Of a stretch of 64,000 nucleotides of DNA, positions 35,301 through 46,400 are shown piece by piece. The notes below the pieces were generated by a model that worked only from the letters and a program-made list of their open reading frames with translations, did no database searches and had not been told where the DNA came from. The translations under genes and the position numbers were made by a program. Every line of letters starts with the position of its first letter. Within the stretch, counting starts at the first letter, position 1. This DNA is from Karstenula rhodostoma CBS 690.94 (lineage: Eukaryota > Ascomycota > Dothideomycetes > Pleosporales > Didymosphaeriaceae): assembly GCA_010093485.1 (NCBI GenBank), contig MU001505.1, positions 771,375 through 835,374 on the forward strand, given 5' to 3'.

Positions 35301-35845
35301 GCGAACAGCTACGCCGCGAGTGGCGCGAGCGAGGAAACCTCCTCATCAACCTCACCGACGACGACCGTTTACCCACACCTACCACGCCCATCGGACCCAA
35401 CCACCTCGGCGTGTCGCTCGACCGCGAGCGTCCGCGCACCCCGGCCGACGAGGACGAGTGGGACGTCGAGGCTGCCGTCGAGCGCCGCGTCGTGCAAGTC
35501 ATGTTCACGGTGCCGAAGTCCAAACTCCGCGTTGTCAACGCCGATATCGCCGAGACGTCTTCCTTGCTTTCTGTCCCGCGGGAGAACTCGAAGGAGAGCA
35601 TACCCAATGTGCTCCAGGACGATGCCACGGAGAGTCCGCGCGGCGCGGGCTCGCCGAGCAGAGTGCGCGATCTCGCGGGGCGCTTCGAGCATCTGTCGCA
35701 GCCGCGGCCGAGTCCGCGGCCGAGCCCGAGTCCCGCGGCGTCGATTAAGAGTGTGAAGCTGCGTGGGAGGGGGAGCGTGAGGTCGGTGGATGGAGCGAGC
35801 GATAGCAGTGGGAGAAGCAAGGGGAAGGGGAGGGCGCTGGAGTAG
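32369..35845 (+). CDS. Kelch-type beta-propeller protein with one membrane span and a long cytoplasmic tail
   Basis: Single exon, 1,158 codons plus stop. The chosen ATG puts a signal peptide at the start (basic residues, then TTLLCAALFLAG, cleavage near TDAQ). The extracellular part (about residues 38-455) has kelch-like blocks such as FVLVGGHTS, GRSGHSAVLSDDGQRVIVFGGW as spaced elements, and GHGAAMLPGGIMMVMGGHS, with several N-glycosylation sites. A membrane span lies at about residues 462-484 (GVGLGIGMAAVLSLMAFYIFY), followed by basic TRKLRRQREF as stop-transfer. The remaining about 670 residues are Ser/Pro/Arg-rich and probably disordered. A cell-surface sensor or wall-linked role is inferred only. 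No kinase or other enzyme domain is visible in the tail. Confidence 0.85.
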   Translation: MRRSTALVPTVLPRPPFASWRTTLLCAALFLAGTDAQVYNPTRLLLNGSRVYVFQPSSSSSSQFELGTIDISSRIESSDPSITTLYSTLPFLDSDKQRSFNPILDDGGNITVYTGDCTPGARGGEVWTFVPEVSEQGGNGSWRQENITFAQDGKHVSDMGPNYLSAGMSYSAIVEADASSTQAYFFGGMCPSQGGNDADWQANANYSNCMVTLEPSKMTAKSLEYQLGASTSRGPPIAEAGFTLTGLSPSYSNRSDGTQTQQQNFVLVGGHTSAAYINTSQVALFSLPQQGWTFVPVNQPDTTQTDLAIRADISTIESRSGHSAVLSDDGQRVIVFGGWIGDKNTPASPQLAVLNVGDGYGGEGDWEWTVPSTSGSGLPTSTGIYGHGAAMLPGGIMMVMGGHSISASGSRGRRASTSDGQRPMFLNISSYTWTTNYSPPPEIRTEQPAKSGPLATTGQKAGLGVGLGIGMAAVLSLMAFYIFYTRKLRRQREFRESQLHELAMGAHRYTLSPGFDGRNDQSGYFQSADGSHSYPSASSQGAPSWGRTKAHDAERTGLLVEIPSPTRGLRRGLSGKANHGGARYDDRRVRGSGHIHPIDEEEEQEHEAANDKTPLTSHPEMSQRAVDRGHSIFENAPSLDPSVQQHPLHGDDGALHSAPVSPVQDEHDDLQDDHHSWQALAGARLPRRSSPTNQGRISPSKLSERTGSNLSERSTFSNLSSHSHGGSLGRSTSVRSAAILNHAANVNPFKTPDASPTLERGTNIWQTSTDPRTRSFTSIRSNARSVTAKEDVDSFTTARSSFMVLQAEGEALLGGNPDRTRPNTSSTSNGSNSQSNHTESSNTRGVIVTAATSATEGFAHRRRKSWLGSVRRALARSTSTADRTRSMTAATMHFETYTDNPSPEPVRARPVAEDTESMPASTLPRRAASDASFWRSKRGRQDWLEEEIAQDPNDPRAKWKRHPGDDWGTPEDVALAEREQLRREWRERGNLLINLTDDDRLPTPTTPIGPNHLGVSLDRERPRTPADEDEWDVEAAVERRVVQVMFTVPKSKLRVVNADIAETSSLLSVPRENSKESIPNVLQDDATESPRGAGSPSRVRDLAGRFEHLSQPRPSPRPSPSPAASIKSVKLRGRGSVRSVDGASDSSGRSKGKGRALE

Positions 35846-36754
35846 TAGTGTTTGGCGTGCTTACGATTGATGATTTATTACTTTATTCTTGTGAGGGGAA
35901 GCGTGGTTTACGATTTGTTTGAGGCACGCTTTTGCGTGCCGCAGCTGATGAAGCGATGGTACTTTGATTTTTTGTCTAGCGTTTGGCGTTGGGTTGGCGT
36001 GGGGGGATATCGAGTGATGTCCAGGCACTGTGGGTGCGGGTATATAGATGAGAATCCGATCGATGAACTTTTCACTTGGTGCAAAGATGTGGGCTGTGAG
36101 AGAGGTCGGATTGCTTTCTAATCTACCCACCCCGACCCATCTAGCTCAGTACCGCTGTTCTGCACGTCCTCGCTTCCTTCCGACTTGGGGGGAGTTTCCC
36201 AACCACATGCATCCTTCCACGTATGCAAAAGGATTGGCCATCGATGATGATATTATTGGCTGTACTTCTACTAAATCCTTCCTCGTTGCTCCTCTCCGCA
36301 AAGCCTTCACGCGTATGCAACCCGCGCCCCACGCGTCTCGGATACCGCGTTCATGTGCGATTCACGGTTAATGGCGTGGTCCATGCCGTACAACACGTCG
36401 AGATGGCACTGGCGAATGCTTTCCTTGAGAGGACAGAGAAAGTGTTCGAGTACTGCGTCTCATTGGACGTTGCGTTACTGTTGTGATTGCAATACAGACA
36501 GGGAAGATGAAGGAATGCCAACGCAAAGCTGCGACAAAGTCGTGCCAAAGAGCATTGGATTCAAGGCACAAGTGGGTATTTATTTCTCATAACTATGCTT
36601 TTTGGTAGCAAGTGCATACATGTGTAGGCTCATAACTGCATGTCCTAGGATTGCGCTGAAGAACTACTGTAGCCACCTTCGAATCTGATGCGCTGAGACT
36701 TCCGCAAGCTTCCAGCATGCACCTGACATGTGATGCGCAGTTCCTGCGCTATCA
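35846..36754. other. Convergent intergenic region
   Basis: About 900 bp between the kelch-type gene and the small minus-strand gene. Only short chance frames. Confidence 0.5.
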
Positions 36755-37144
36755 TCATCTGGGGTATGTTTCGCATTGCTGGAGGATATCCTCGCCGATG
36801 ACCTCGGGCGCTTGGAGGTAATATCGCTCGTTCTTATACTGTAGCAGCATGAGCGATACCGGTAGAGTAAATCCGAAAGACAAACGCACCTTCAATCGAC
36901 AATTCTCTATGCCATAGCGCTCCTGACATATTGCCAAGAGTTTGTCTCCGTCTATGTATCGGTCTTGGATTATCTGCGGCTCTCGAGAAGCTTGTGGTAT
37001 CGGTTCAGGTCTGGGGAGAGGGGCGATTTCGGACGGCGGCGGTGTGTGCGAAGATCTTGGAGGTATTGCGATTTGTGATGAAGGTGGTGACTTGGGCATA
37101 TTCTGGGCGTACGATAGTTTTCCCTGTCTTGAGAAAAACCTCAT
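36755..37144 (-). CDS. Small hypothetical protein
   Basis: Model: complement of 36755-36838 and 36890-37144, 112 codons plus stop. A 51-nt intron (GTGCGT...CTACAG) is inferred because removing it joins YGIENCRLK to YKNERYYLQAPEVI, a pattern like the C-terminal module of many short fungal unknowns (DGDKLL..L..RYG....V....ERY.L.AP). The intron length is a multiple of three and has no stop, so retention would give a 129-residue form. N-terminal half is Pro/Ser-rich. No signal peptide. Function unknown. Confidence 0.6.
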   Translation of the reverse strand: MRFFSRQGKLSYAQNMPKSPPSSQIAIPPRSSHTPPPSEIAPLPRPEPIPQASREPQIIQDRYIDGDKLLAICQERYGIENCRLKVRLSFGFTLPVSLMLLQYKNERYYLQAPEVIGEDILQQCETYPR

Positions 37145-38142
37145 GGTGAACTGTAAGGTCCGATGTGTACCGGGCCACGACCGCAGGCAAATCCCGAGGC
37201 CTATTAATTGCTCTCGCTCGCTTCATGATTCTTCGCAACGTGTGCATCTTGGAGCGAACAGCCACAGACCATAGACCACAGACCACGTAGCAGCAAAGCC
37301 GGCACTGCGCTGTGCAGATTCTGCCTCGCAGAAAGACTCGTGGTTGGTACTTGTGAGTACATAGCTAACGTGTTGGGGCAGTCGGCTGATCTACCGTACG
37401 GCCTGCATGCAGCTTGCGGAGTCATCGGGTTGCCAGCGAATGTTGCAGTAGGCCATAGGCTACCAGCACCGGCTCGAGTCCTGCATCCCCATGGTAAAGG
37501 AGGCTGTGTACTTCAGTCTATCTCGAAGTTTCATGGCCGTGGTGAAGTCGCGCAAGGCGGACGTATACATCGTGACTAGAGGAGCAAGGCGGAGTAGGCT
37601 GAGTCGAACCAAAACTTCAGCACAGCAGGTCTAAGCGAAAAAAATTCATGTTTGCGCGTGTGGCGCCGGTTGATTGCAGGCTGCCAACAGGCTCAGAATC
37701 CGCCACTGAGGTGATGCCCAAGAGCTGCAGCTCTCACTGGTGGCCAGTCAACGCTACAGCAACAGTGAGCTCATGGGGAAGCAGCGTCAACAGTTGAAGC
37801 GGAACGATAACGTAGAACGGGTCATCGCTGGAGGGTATGGTTAATAAATCAAAAAGTGGAGATCGTTGAGCAGTGAAGTGGAAGTCGGTCAGGAGGAATG
37901 AGGAGGCACATTTTAGCGTCTACCTAAACAGGCCTAGTTTCACTTGCACCGCATTTATCTCCTCCCCACACAGAATCCTGTCCCATGAAAAATATCAGAT
38001 TCTGCCCCATGATAGAGCCTTAGAGGCCTAGAGAAGGTAGGCACCAGTTTTCGTTGGCTTATGAGGACGTTGGGTTGTGCGGAAGAGATGACGAGTGCTT
38101 CCAGCCACCCGACTTTCGTCCAGCCCACTGTACTTTGAGAAT
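37145..38142. other. Divergent intergenic region
   Basis: About 1 kb between the small minus-strand gene and the CorA-like gene. Nothing recognised. Confidence 0.5.
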
Positions 38143-40170
38143 ATGGAGACTTCATCTTATTTCGAACGTACACTCTTCTACGATCGAAGTCCAGCCGCCG
38201 AGGAGTACTACACACGGTCCGCTGAGACAATATTCGAAAAGGAACCCAGGTGCTCGAAGATCGAAGTCAGAGTCCAGTCCTCGATTGATGCTTCATATTT
38301 TGGCAAAAAGCAAGACTTTCTGAGCCCCGGGAAGAAGTCAGAAAGTTCAAGCTCAGCATGTGTCTCTCGGAAAAGAACGAATGTGCTGGATGAGAAAGAT
38401 CCTTCTCAAGGGGATCCGCAATCAGCTTCGAAAGCAGACGTCGCTTACAAAGTCAGTGTTGACGATGCCTACGATTCGGACAGCGACTATGCAAGGTCGC
38501 TCTCTAGCAGAGCGTCTAGTACCGTGCTATCAACAGGACTTGACCAGCACCATGGCTCCTTACCGCCCACATATCCCGGGCCGCCTAGATTGACAATCAT
38601 TGATCTGGAGCCTTCCAGCCTTCGTAACTTTACCAGACAGACAAAACACGAGTTCAGGGTCTTCTACATACGCCAAAGGAACTCTTATAGTAGACTACAG
38701 ATCACGAAAGAACTGTTCGAAGAACTCCTCCGTTGTTGCCACGTATTTCCTCGATTCAACGAATATGTGATAGGCTTTGGTACCAAGAACAGTGAAACTG
38801 AAGTTGGCCCACCACCCTTGACCTTCAGACCGTTGTGCGAAGTACGCAGTAATCGCTATCATGGTTTCGGTATGTGTCGGTTCTTGTTGCCATGCTTTTA
38901 CTAAAGCTGCATAGAGTGCTCTTACATTTTGCGCTACATAGAGCTCACGAATCGGACAGGGGACAAGTTCCCGTGGTCACTCCGACAATTCGCTGTCTAC
39001 CATCGTTACAAACCCAAGTCAGGCAGGGCATGTTCTACCTGGATCCTGGTGGGGGCTTCACAACGAACTGAGACGCGCCTCGACGATTACACAAGGACCA
39101 TCCAGGATTTGAGCGCCTCCAATCCTTTTGAACTCCATGTTATGTTCGTCGATACGGCTATAGCAAGCTGGCGGCCCTATCTGGTTCATCTGACAAAACT
39201 CGTAACACACCAGGTACGTTATCTGCATCCAAGCATATGTCACTCAAGCTTACACTTCGTAGTCAGATAAAGCTACCGGTGTCGAAGTCGAAAGCGACGA
39301 TCACTTGGTTCCCATCACTTTCGAAGATCACCAAGAGCTCAAGATGGTCGAAGATCGGGTTGCCGACCTCATCTTGTGCCTTGACTCAACCCTCGATACT
39401 GTCGCAACGTTCGAAGAAATGTACGAGCAGTTCTCTCGTCAACAGATTACGGCTTCCTTTGTCGGCGACGAGAATCGGAACTCAGCATACGGGATTGATG
39501 TAGTCATATTCGGGTTGAGAAGACGGGCAAGGGAAATATCGTATCGTCAGAAGCAGGCTAAGGTGTTATTGAAGAAGGTGCAAACAACTAGAACGCTGGT
39601 ATGTTCGTTTTTGTATCCGTTTTGATCACGTATAACTGATAATCATTACCCGAAACAGATATCTTCCCTCCTCGAACAGAAAAATGGTCTCGGTACCAAC
39701 GAACAACTCTCCGCCGTACGCAAGCTTGTAGAGCAGAGCCAGGAAGAAACCGCTCTCATGAGGGAGCTTGCCGAGAAGAACAGTAGAGATTCATCGAGCA
39801 TGAGAATCCTTACTATCATTACTATGATATATTTGCCATGTACCATTGTCTCGGTAGGTTTGAAACGACGATCCATGAGCAGACTAGAAAACTTGGCTGA
39901 CAACTATAGAACTTTTTCTCGACTCAATTCGTAAAGCAGATCGACACACCCTCCGGCGATACGAAACTGGGTTACGCACAGAATGCTTGGCTCTTCTTCG
40001 CAATATCGGTCCCATTGACGCTTGCTACTATAGGAGTATGGTACTTGTGGGTCAATAGTGAGAGAATTTTCCGAAGTACGTGGGGCCAACGAACGACATC
40101 AGACATTATCCAACGCCGGAAGCCTATCTTACTCGCGCTGAAAGAGCCGCTTGTGCAGCTTCCGCGTTGA
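38143..40170 (+). CDS. CorA-like membrane protein (fungal accessory type)
   Basis: Model: 38143-38869, 38915-39213, 39263-39598, 39659-39853 and 39910-40170, 605 codons plus stop. All four introns are 45-60 nt, and the joins restore continuous reading (for example G|ECSYILRYIEL). The N-terminal 150 residues are Ser-rich; the middle contains RVFYIRQRNSYSRLQITKELFEELL, a pattern common in fungal CorA-like proteins. A long helical region follows, then two C-terminal membrane segments (MRILTIITMIYLPCTIVSNFF and WLFFAISVPLTLATIGVWYLW). The GMN signature of true CorA magnesium channels is absent, so transport is unproven. Homologues of this type are often found among HET-like and other accessory genes. 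Confidence 0.85.
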
Positions 40171-41182
40171 CCCGTGATGGGCGGCCTCCGGCGCTCAGCC
40201 ACCACCTCATTAACATTAGCCGTGGACATGGTGTTATTGACCCCTGTCCCGGTGATAATCATCTCAGAACCTTCATGTCTCAGCATGCGTGGACTGCCAA
40301 TACCCGTCACTTCCTTCGTTATCATGAAAAGAAGCAATCGGAGCGAAATCACGCCTAAACTTTCCATCTGGACTTGGATATGGCTAAGAGGTGTGCCACA
40401 ATATTTCCACGGTCAAATTGGATTATATACAGCAATTACTGCGATTGGATGCCCTGTGAACCAGGAAGAACTCTATTGAGTGCGGTACACGACTTGGCTG
40501 CGACAACTGACCTTAGTCAAGGAACAGGCCTCGAACATTGCGCTCAGCTCTCAGAAGTCTTGCTCAAATCCGATCACAGGAGATTGGCCACGCAAGAATG
40601 ACAAGCATACGCATGCAGCCCTGCTCTTGAGACGTGATTTGACAAGGCACCTTTAGTGATCCTGCAAGTCCCCCTCCAACCCCACCTTCTCCGCGATAAC
40701 GATCTCCCCACGCAGATCAGGCTCACCGGTCCGTTCCTGGGTCGCCTTTCTTCGAAACAGCGAATTGGATTATATGCATCTCGCTAAGACAGCCTATATG
40801 CATATGCCGTCTAAGCCATGGCAGGGTCAGCTGCATCGCAAGCCAACGCAGCATTACGCCCTTAAGTCTGGCGTTCGCATTGACTGACCGGTGCAATACC
40901 TTCTGGTACAATGAACCTCCTTCATCATCTCACTGGGCGCAGCGAGCCGTTGCTGCCTGGTCGCCTCACGACCCCGGATACGAACATATATGTTCTGCGC
41001 CAGTTCCCGCATCATGGCTTCTACGTCAGATCTCAGCCTTGTCGCGCCCCCCCCTCCGTACGTGGACTGAGTCACCTTCCTCAGCCTTTCGCTGCGAACT
41101 GTCACACCCGAGGCGCTCCCAACATACAACATCCATCCATCACGCAGCAGCGCGATAGCGTGGATTCATCTTCAATTTCGGC
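40171..41182. other. Intergenic, no gene seen
   Basis: About 1 kb upstream of the kinase gene. No domain-bearing frame on either strand. Confidence 0.5.
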
Positions 41183-42845
41183 ATGCCAGCATCAATGAAC
41201 AACACAGAAGACGTATGCGATTACATGGAAGACCACATGGTGACCTACAATTTCAGAGGGCAGCCGCAGCAATTCCTCCCACGGTTGGCTCTCGAAAAAG
41301 TTACTCGGAAAGAGGTGGTGCAGAAGATCGTTGCACAAGACAAGGACATAGTCCTCAACAACCGCGAACAAACAAAATTGGTTGATCAAATTGTCCGAGT
41401 TGGAGGAAGGCTCTTCGCAATATGCGTTAACTGTGGTACAACCATGCAGCACCTCAAAGTTATGCTTGACAACGGGATCACTGACGAGCGGCTGCCTTTG
41501 AGCAAAGACGACTTTGGGAGTTTGAAAGAGAAAAGAACCTTCGTCAAAGGCTTCATTGGCAATCAGAAACATTTCAACACCATAAGTTTTCCAGTAGACT
41601 CGATCCAACGACTTAACGATCTTCAATCCGATCTCTTCACGATACCGATCGACTACGAAGAGCTGGAAGCCAACCGCAAGGGCAAAGGTGCTTTTGGTAC
41701 AGTGTGGAAGGTCAGGATTCACAGCGAGCATCGCTCATTCACATGCGTGTGTATAAGTACAAGAGAGAAGAGCTCATACACTGACTATCGCCAAGGAGAC
41801 AAATGATGGGGAATTCTTCGCCATGAAAGTCACGCCCCATGAAGGTCGGGAACAAGACTACCATCGCCAGATGGCTGGCCTCAACCACTCGCATCTTGTC
41901 AAATGCCTCGCCAGCTTTACGCTTGGGGCCAAGTACCAGATGGTGAGCATGATAGTGTCCCTTTCGTGACGAAGCTGACAAGCGCAGATATATGAGCTCG
42001 CCAGTTGCGATCTGGAGGAGTTTATGCGTGACCGACCAAAGCCCTCCAGACACCCAGAGCTGACGCATGCTTGGCTTGCCCAACAGTTAGCAGGACTTTC
42101 CGGCGCTCTCAAGGTCGTCCACAACCCTCAAGGTCTACTCAACGTACCGAATGCGAACACTACAAGAACCGGCTACATGCATGATATCAAGCCAGAAAAT
42201 ATCCTTGTATTCATATATCAAGGCAAGGTCTGCATCCTTCGACTATCAGACTTCTCGTGCGCAAAGGTCGTGGAGATCGTTGCTACCATCAGCGGCAAGC
42301 GAGATAGCTACAAGACTGGCTCGAAACCTGGTACTCCCACGTATCGCGCACCTGAAATCTCAGAGAACGCATCATCGCGGCCTTACGACATGTGGTCTCT
42401 GGGCTGCGTGTTCCTCGAGCTGCTTGTATGGTACCTAGAAGGATACGAAGCTCTCGAGAAGTTCCGAGATTCACGTGAGGGGTCTGCCCTTCCGAACGGA
42501 ATGACAGACGAAGGCTTCTATCACAAAGCCAGCACCGGCGAGACGCAGCTCCGAGAGCCTGTCCTCCGCAAGATCGACGAACTCAGGCGCCAGTGCCAAG
42601 GGGATCTAAAGGACATTGTGGATGTCGTTCCTTCGCTCCTGAAGATAAAGCCTAAAGAGAGAATGGATGCTTCGCACTTGGCAGCGAGGCTGAGTCGCTT
42701 CAGCACATCTACTGGGTCGAAGAGCGTCACGAACTTCGCTGGTTCACTCACGGTGCCTTCGCTCGGATCGACAAGTTTACCCACTTACGAGTCTGATTCT
42801 GACCCTAATGAGTTCATCAAAGTCACTAGGCCAAGTAAAGGTTAG
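41183..42845 (+). CDS. Divergent protein kinase with fungal N-terminal extension
   Basis: Model: 41183-41746, 41796-41942 and 41988-42845, 522 codons plus stop; introns 49 and 45 nt. The first 160 residues form an extension with VGGRLFAICVNCG, seen before kinases in fungal accessory proteins. The kinase domain has a glycine loop GKGAFGTVWKV (about 166), FAMKV with the ATP-binding Lys (about 198), a catalytic loop MHDIKPEN (Asp about 303), DFS in place of DFG (about 325), and YRAPE (about 355). Thus HRD has become MHD and DFG is DFS; the Asp, Lys and Asn expected for activity remain. Cytosolic by lack of signal or membrane segments. Substrate unknown. Confidence 0.87.
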
Positions 42846-43492
42846 TGTCACGTGCCAGGTGAGGCATTGGTCCACCATTAACTCGTGTACTGAAGCTAGG
42901 GTGAGTATATTGCTCAGCAGTAACAGTCCTGGCACTAATGATGAGACTAGAGTATTTTCTTGATGGTGTATTGTTAGCCAGGCTATTCTTAGGAGAGATC
43001 AATGTTGCGGAGTCTGTCCGGTTCTTCTGTGATACCCACTTTACTTACTTCATTCGGTTGATATTCTTATGTACCTAAAAAGCCAAATCCATAGTTTCTG
43101 TACTCAAAGGTAGATACAAATTCCATTGGGGTTATAGAATCTCACAGAATCCATAACGTTTCTCGACACGGCCGATGTAAATTATAGTGACATGCTCAAA
43201 ACCAGACAGATCTATCGACTGAGTCATAGGATCAGATTTCCGTCTCGTCTGGATCTCTCTCCAGGCCTAGACAGCTGATGTTTGTCTCATTTATGCCAAC
43301 CAATCAGTTCAATTCTCCGGTACGGCTCCTCAAGGCTGAATATCGTATTAGGCGGGGCTTAGACCGGTTACATATATTAGAGTGGTTTGCCCACCAACCT
43401 GGTCGCGCCAAAGTCACCCTCTCCTCATCACTCATATTTGCTTCACTTTGTGTCAAGACTATTGTCCCAAGATATACTGTCAACCTGGTCCA
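42846..43492. other. Intergenic, no gene seen
   Basis: About 650 bp. The frame of the next gene is open upstream but has no ATG before 43493. Confidence 0.5.
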
Positions 43493-46400
43493 ATGGAAAC
43501 GGCAGAAAGTTCAGCAGCGCGCTCAGCGCCACTTCGAAGCCGATCCGCCGGAACTCATACGACCCAAAGCTTAAGCTTATCAGGTATGCCGGATGATGCT
43601 ATTACATCCTCATCGTTCGAACAGTGGTTACAGAGCAGTGCTGAGGACGTTCATGCGAAATTAGTCCGATCCTCGAGCTTTTTAGATCAAATGGAGCCAA
43701 TTGGAGTGGAGCATCAACCTCCGGTACCTGTCAGGGACATTAGCTTCTCCAGGAGCGTTGGAAGTTCTAGCTCCAGGCAACCAGCGTGTACTATTCAGCG
43801 TGTCTTTCCAATAATGGCTCCTTCGCTCCCCAATCTCCCAGGTGCTACTCCTGCTGAAAACGGCATTTCTATAAGTCAAGCGAGCGTCTTCACAGGGGGT
43901 GTTCCATTACTAGAAGATGACAATGGTGCTTTATTAGGACTGTACCATACTTTCCGAACACCAGTTTACGAGTGTGTATTCTGGTTTCTCCGTTGCTCGT
44001 ACATAAGTCAGAACATGGAGGAATGGCACATACGTTGCCTAAACCATTTTCGTGGAGAAGAGCCGCCACGGTCGGTAAGGTGTCCGCTTTGTGACTGGGA
44101 TTACCTTGGAAGTGATGGCTGGGACGCTTGGTGAGCCATATTATAACTTAAGTTTTTTTGGGCTATCGCAACACACCAAACACATAGTCTCGGTCTTTCC
44201 GAGCTTCCGGATGTTGCAATGCATGAAGGAATCTCATTGTAATGAGATAACCACACTGACGCCACTTTTTAGGGAGCACCGGATGGACCATTGTGCTTAC
44301 GAGCATTTTCAGCGTGGTCAGACGTTAAAAACTTCTAGACCCGACTTTGGTCTATTTCATCATCTCTGGAGTAAAATATTAATTGATGACCAGGATCTCA
44401 AGGAACTGAAAGGTGGAAATCATAATCTGGCGGGGCTACCTTTCCGCAACGTCCGGAATGAAGACAGTGATAGAAAATCATGTAGGCAGCAGGCTCAAGA
44501 TGGCTTTATAGAACTTCAAGCGGTACGTGAAGAAAACATACGCAAGGAGCATCAGCGCACGGATAGAACGAGACGATACAGGATGAAGGAGATATACGAT
44601 CGCGAAGTGCACTTGTCAAAGCCAAGACTGAATAGTCAACGAATCACGTTTGGGGCTGCTGAAGGTCCAGCTTTGAAGATGCAAGAGAATGTGTCAGACA
44701 ATGCATCGGTGGACGAGAAGAAAGAGGGGGCGGCAATGGAAATTTTGGATTCGGAAACAACACTTGGGGTAGAAGACGTGATCGCGAGACAATTCGTCTG
44801 GGGGTTTGTCACTGATTTGCGCCAAGACGTCGATGTACACAGCTTCCGAATTAGCGACCGAAACCGTATGTTTGAGAGGTTTCCCGATCTCTTGGAGCTG
44901 TTTTTATTAAGAATGACAACCGATGTCGAGAGAAGCGTTAAGAATCTCTTGAGCCAGCAACGCGAGTAAGTGTCATCATTTATTACATATGCCCACAATA
45001 TACGGCTCACGCCATTCAGAAACGTTAGCAGCCTATTCCGACGAGATAAAGAATCAAATTCTGAGGGTGATGCTATCTACGGTAGCCCTCAAGTCTCCGA
45101 GAATACGGTATACTGGAACGCCAAGCACAGGGCTCCCATTCCGCAGCGTCAAGAGGATCAAGAGGATATGTACTTGACGACCATGTATGAAGAAGTCCGA
45201 GAGAAATTAAGGAACAGTGCTGCATACATATGGCTAATCAAAAGCTCGGTTGCTGCAGCTCTTCTGACTGACCGCAAAGGGACCGTACTAGCTGACATCT
45301 CCACGAAGTTCAGAGAAGCCGTCTCGAGGTTTCCGACAAAGTTGAAATCACTTGTGCATATGAAAGCACAGTTCCAGGTCCATTGGAATATAGTGAAATT
45401 CTTACGAGAGCAAGACTACGCTGTGTCCTCGGCGGCAGCTATCAAGCAAGCAATAACAATCACAGGCTCATGCACAGATGCCCAGGCTTTGAGTTGTGGA
45501 GATTACATGTAGCAAGTCTGGCCGTTAAGTGGAATCGACTTTTTGTCACTCCTACAAAAAGCATTGGGACATGAAGACCATACTTGTACTGGTAGGTGAT
45601 AGCTATATACTGTGGTAAAAGGCTGATCAGATTAGGTTTTCTTTTCGATGGGACCCAACTCACGATTGACTTGAAATCATCCAGGGCATCCATCATTGCG
45701 TTTGGAAGTCAAGCAGCCCTAATGGAAGTCTTTGAACAGCTGGCTTGGCTTGGCTCTGCTTTCTGTACTGCACCACATAGAGAGCGCGCGATATCGCTTT
45801 CCACGCCTCGTTTCAGTGTGAAGTTATCCCACGAGCGTAGCACTGGCAATGGTGCACATACGGCAATTTTACATGTACGAATGTGGTTTACCACTAATAA
45901 GCCTATGGGCGATTCACAGGTCACACATGATCAGCCTGGCAGCACCTGCTGGCATGCCCTGGTGTACAATCATGTGGTCGCACAGGGGTTTCCCATTCTC
46001 GCACGAAGTCGACAAGAAAAAGGATTGGAACTGCCATTCGCTATGATGACTGCATTGTCTGGCGCCCAAGCTGCAACGCATTACGACGCAACGTTGGTCT
46101 TGAAGGGTTTCCATACCATGCTCATACCTACAAAACGAGAATCAGACACCATAACCTGGCATTTGCTGGTCGAGTATGGGGGTCGGATACCCTACTATAT
46201 ATTCAAGAGCAAATGTGGAATGCATGTAGATACTGATACACTCGACATCTATCAGTTACAAGACGGCGAATTTCGCCATTTCGTCGGCTGGACGACCGAT
46301 GCGGCGAGGTGTCTGGGTAAGTCCCACATTCGAGAATTATTGAGTTCCATGAAGCTAATACTTGATACAGGCACACAAGATGTACCATATGCATCAATCA

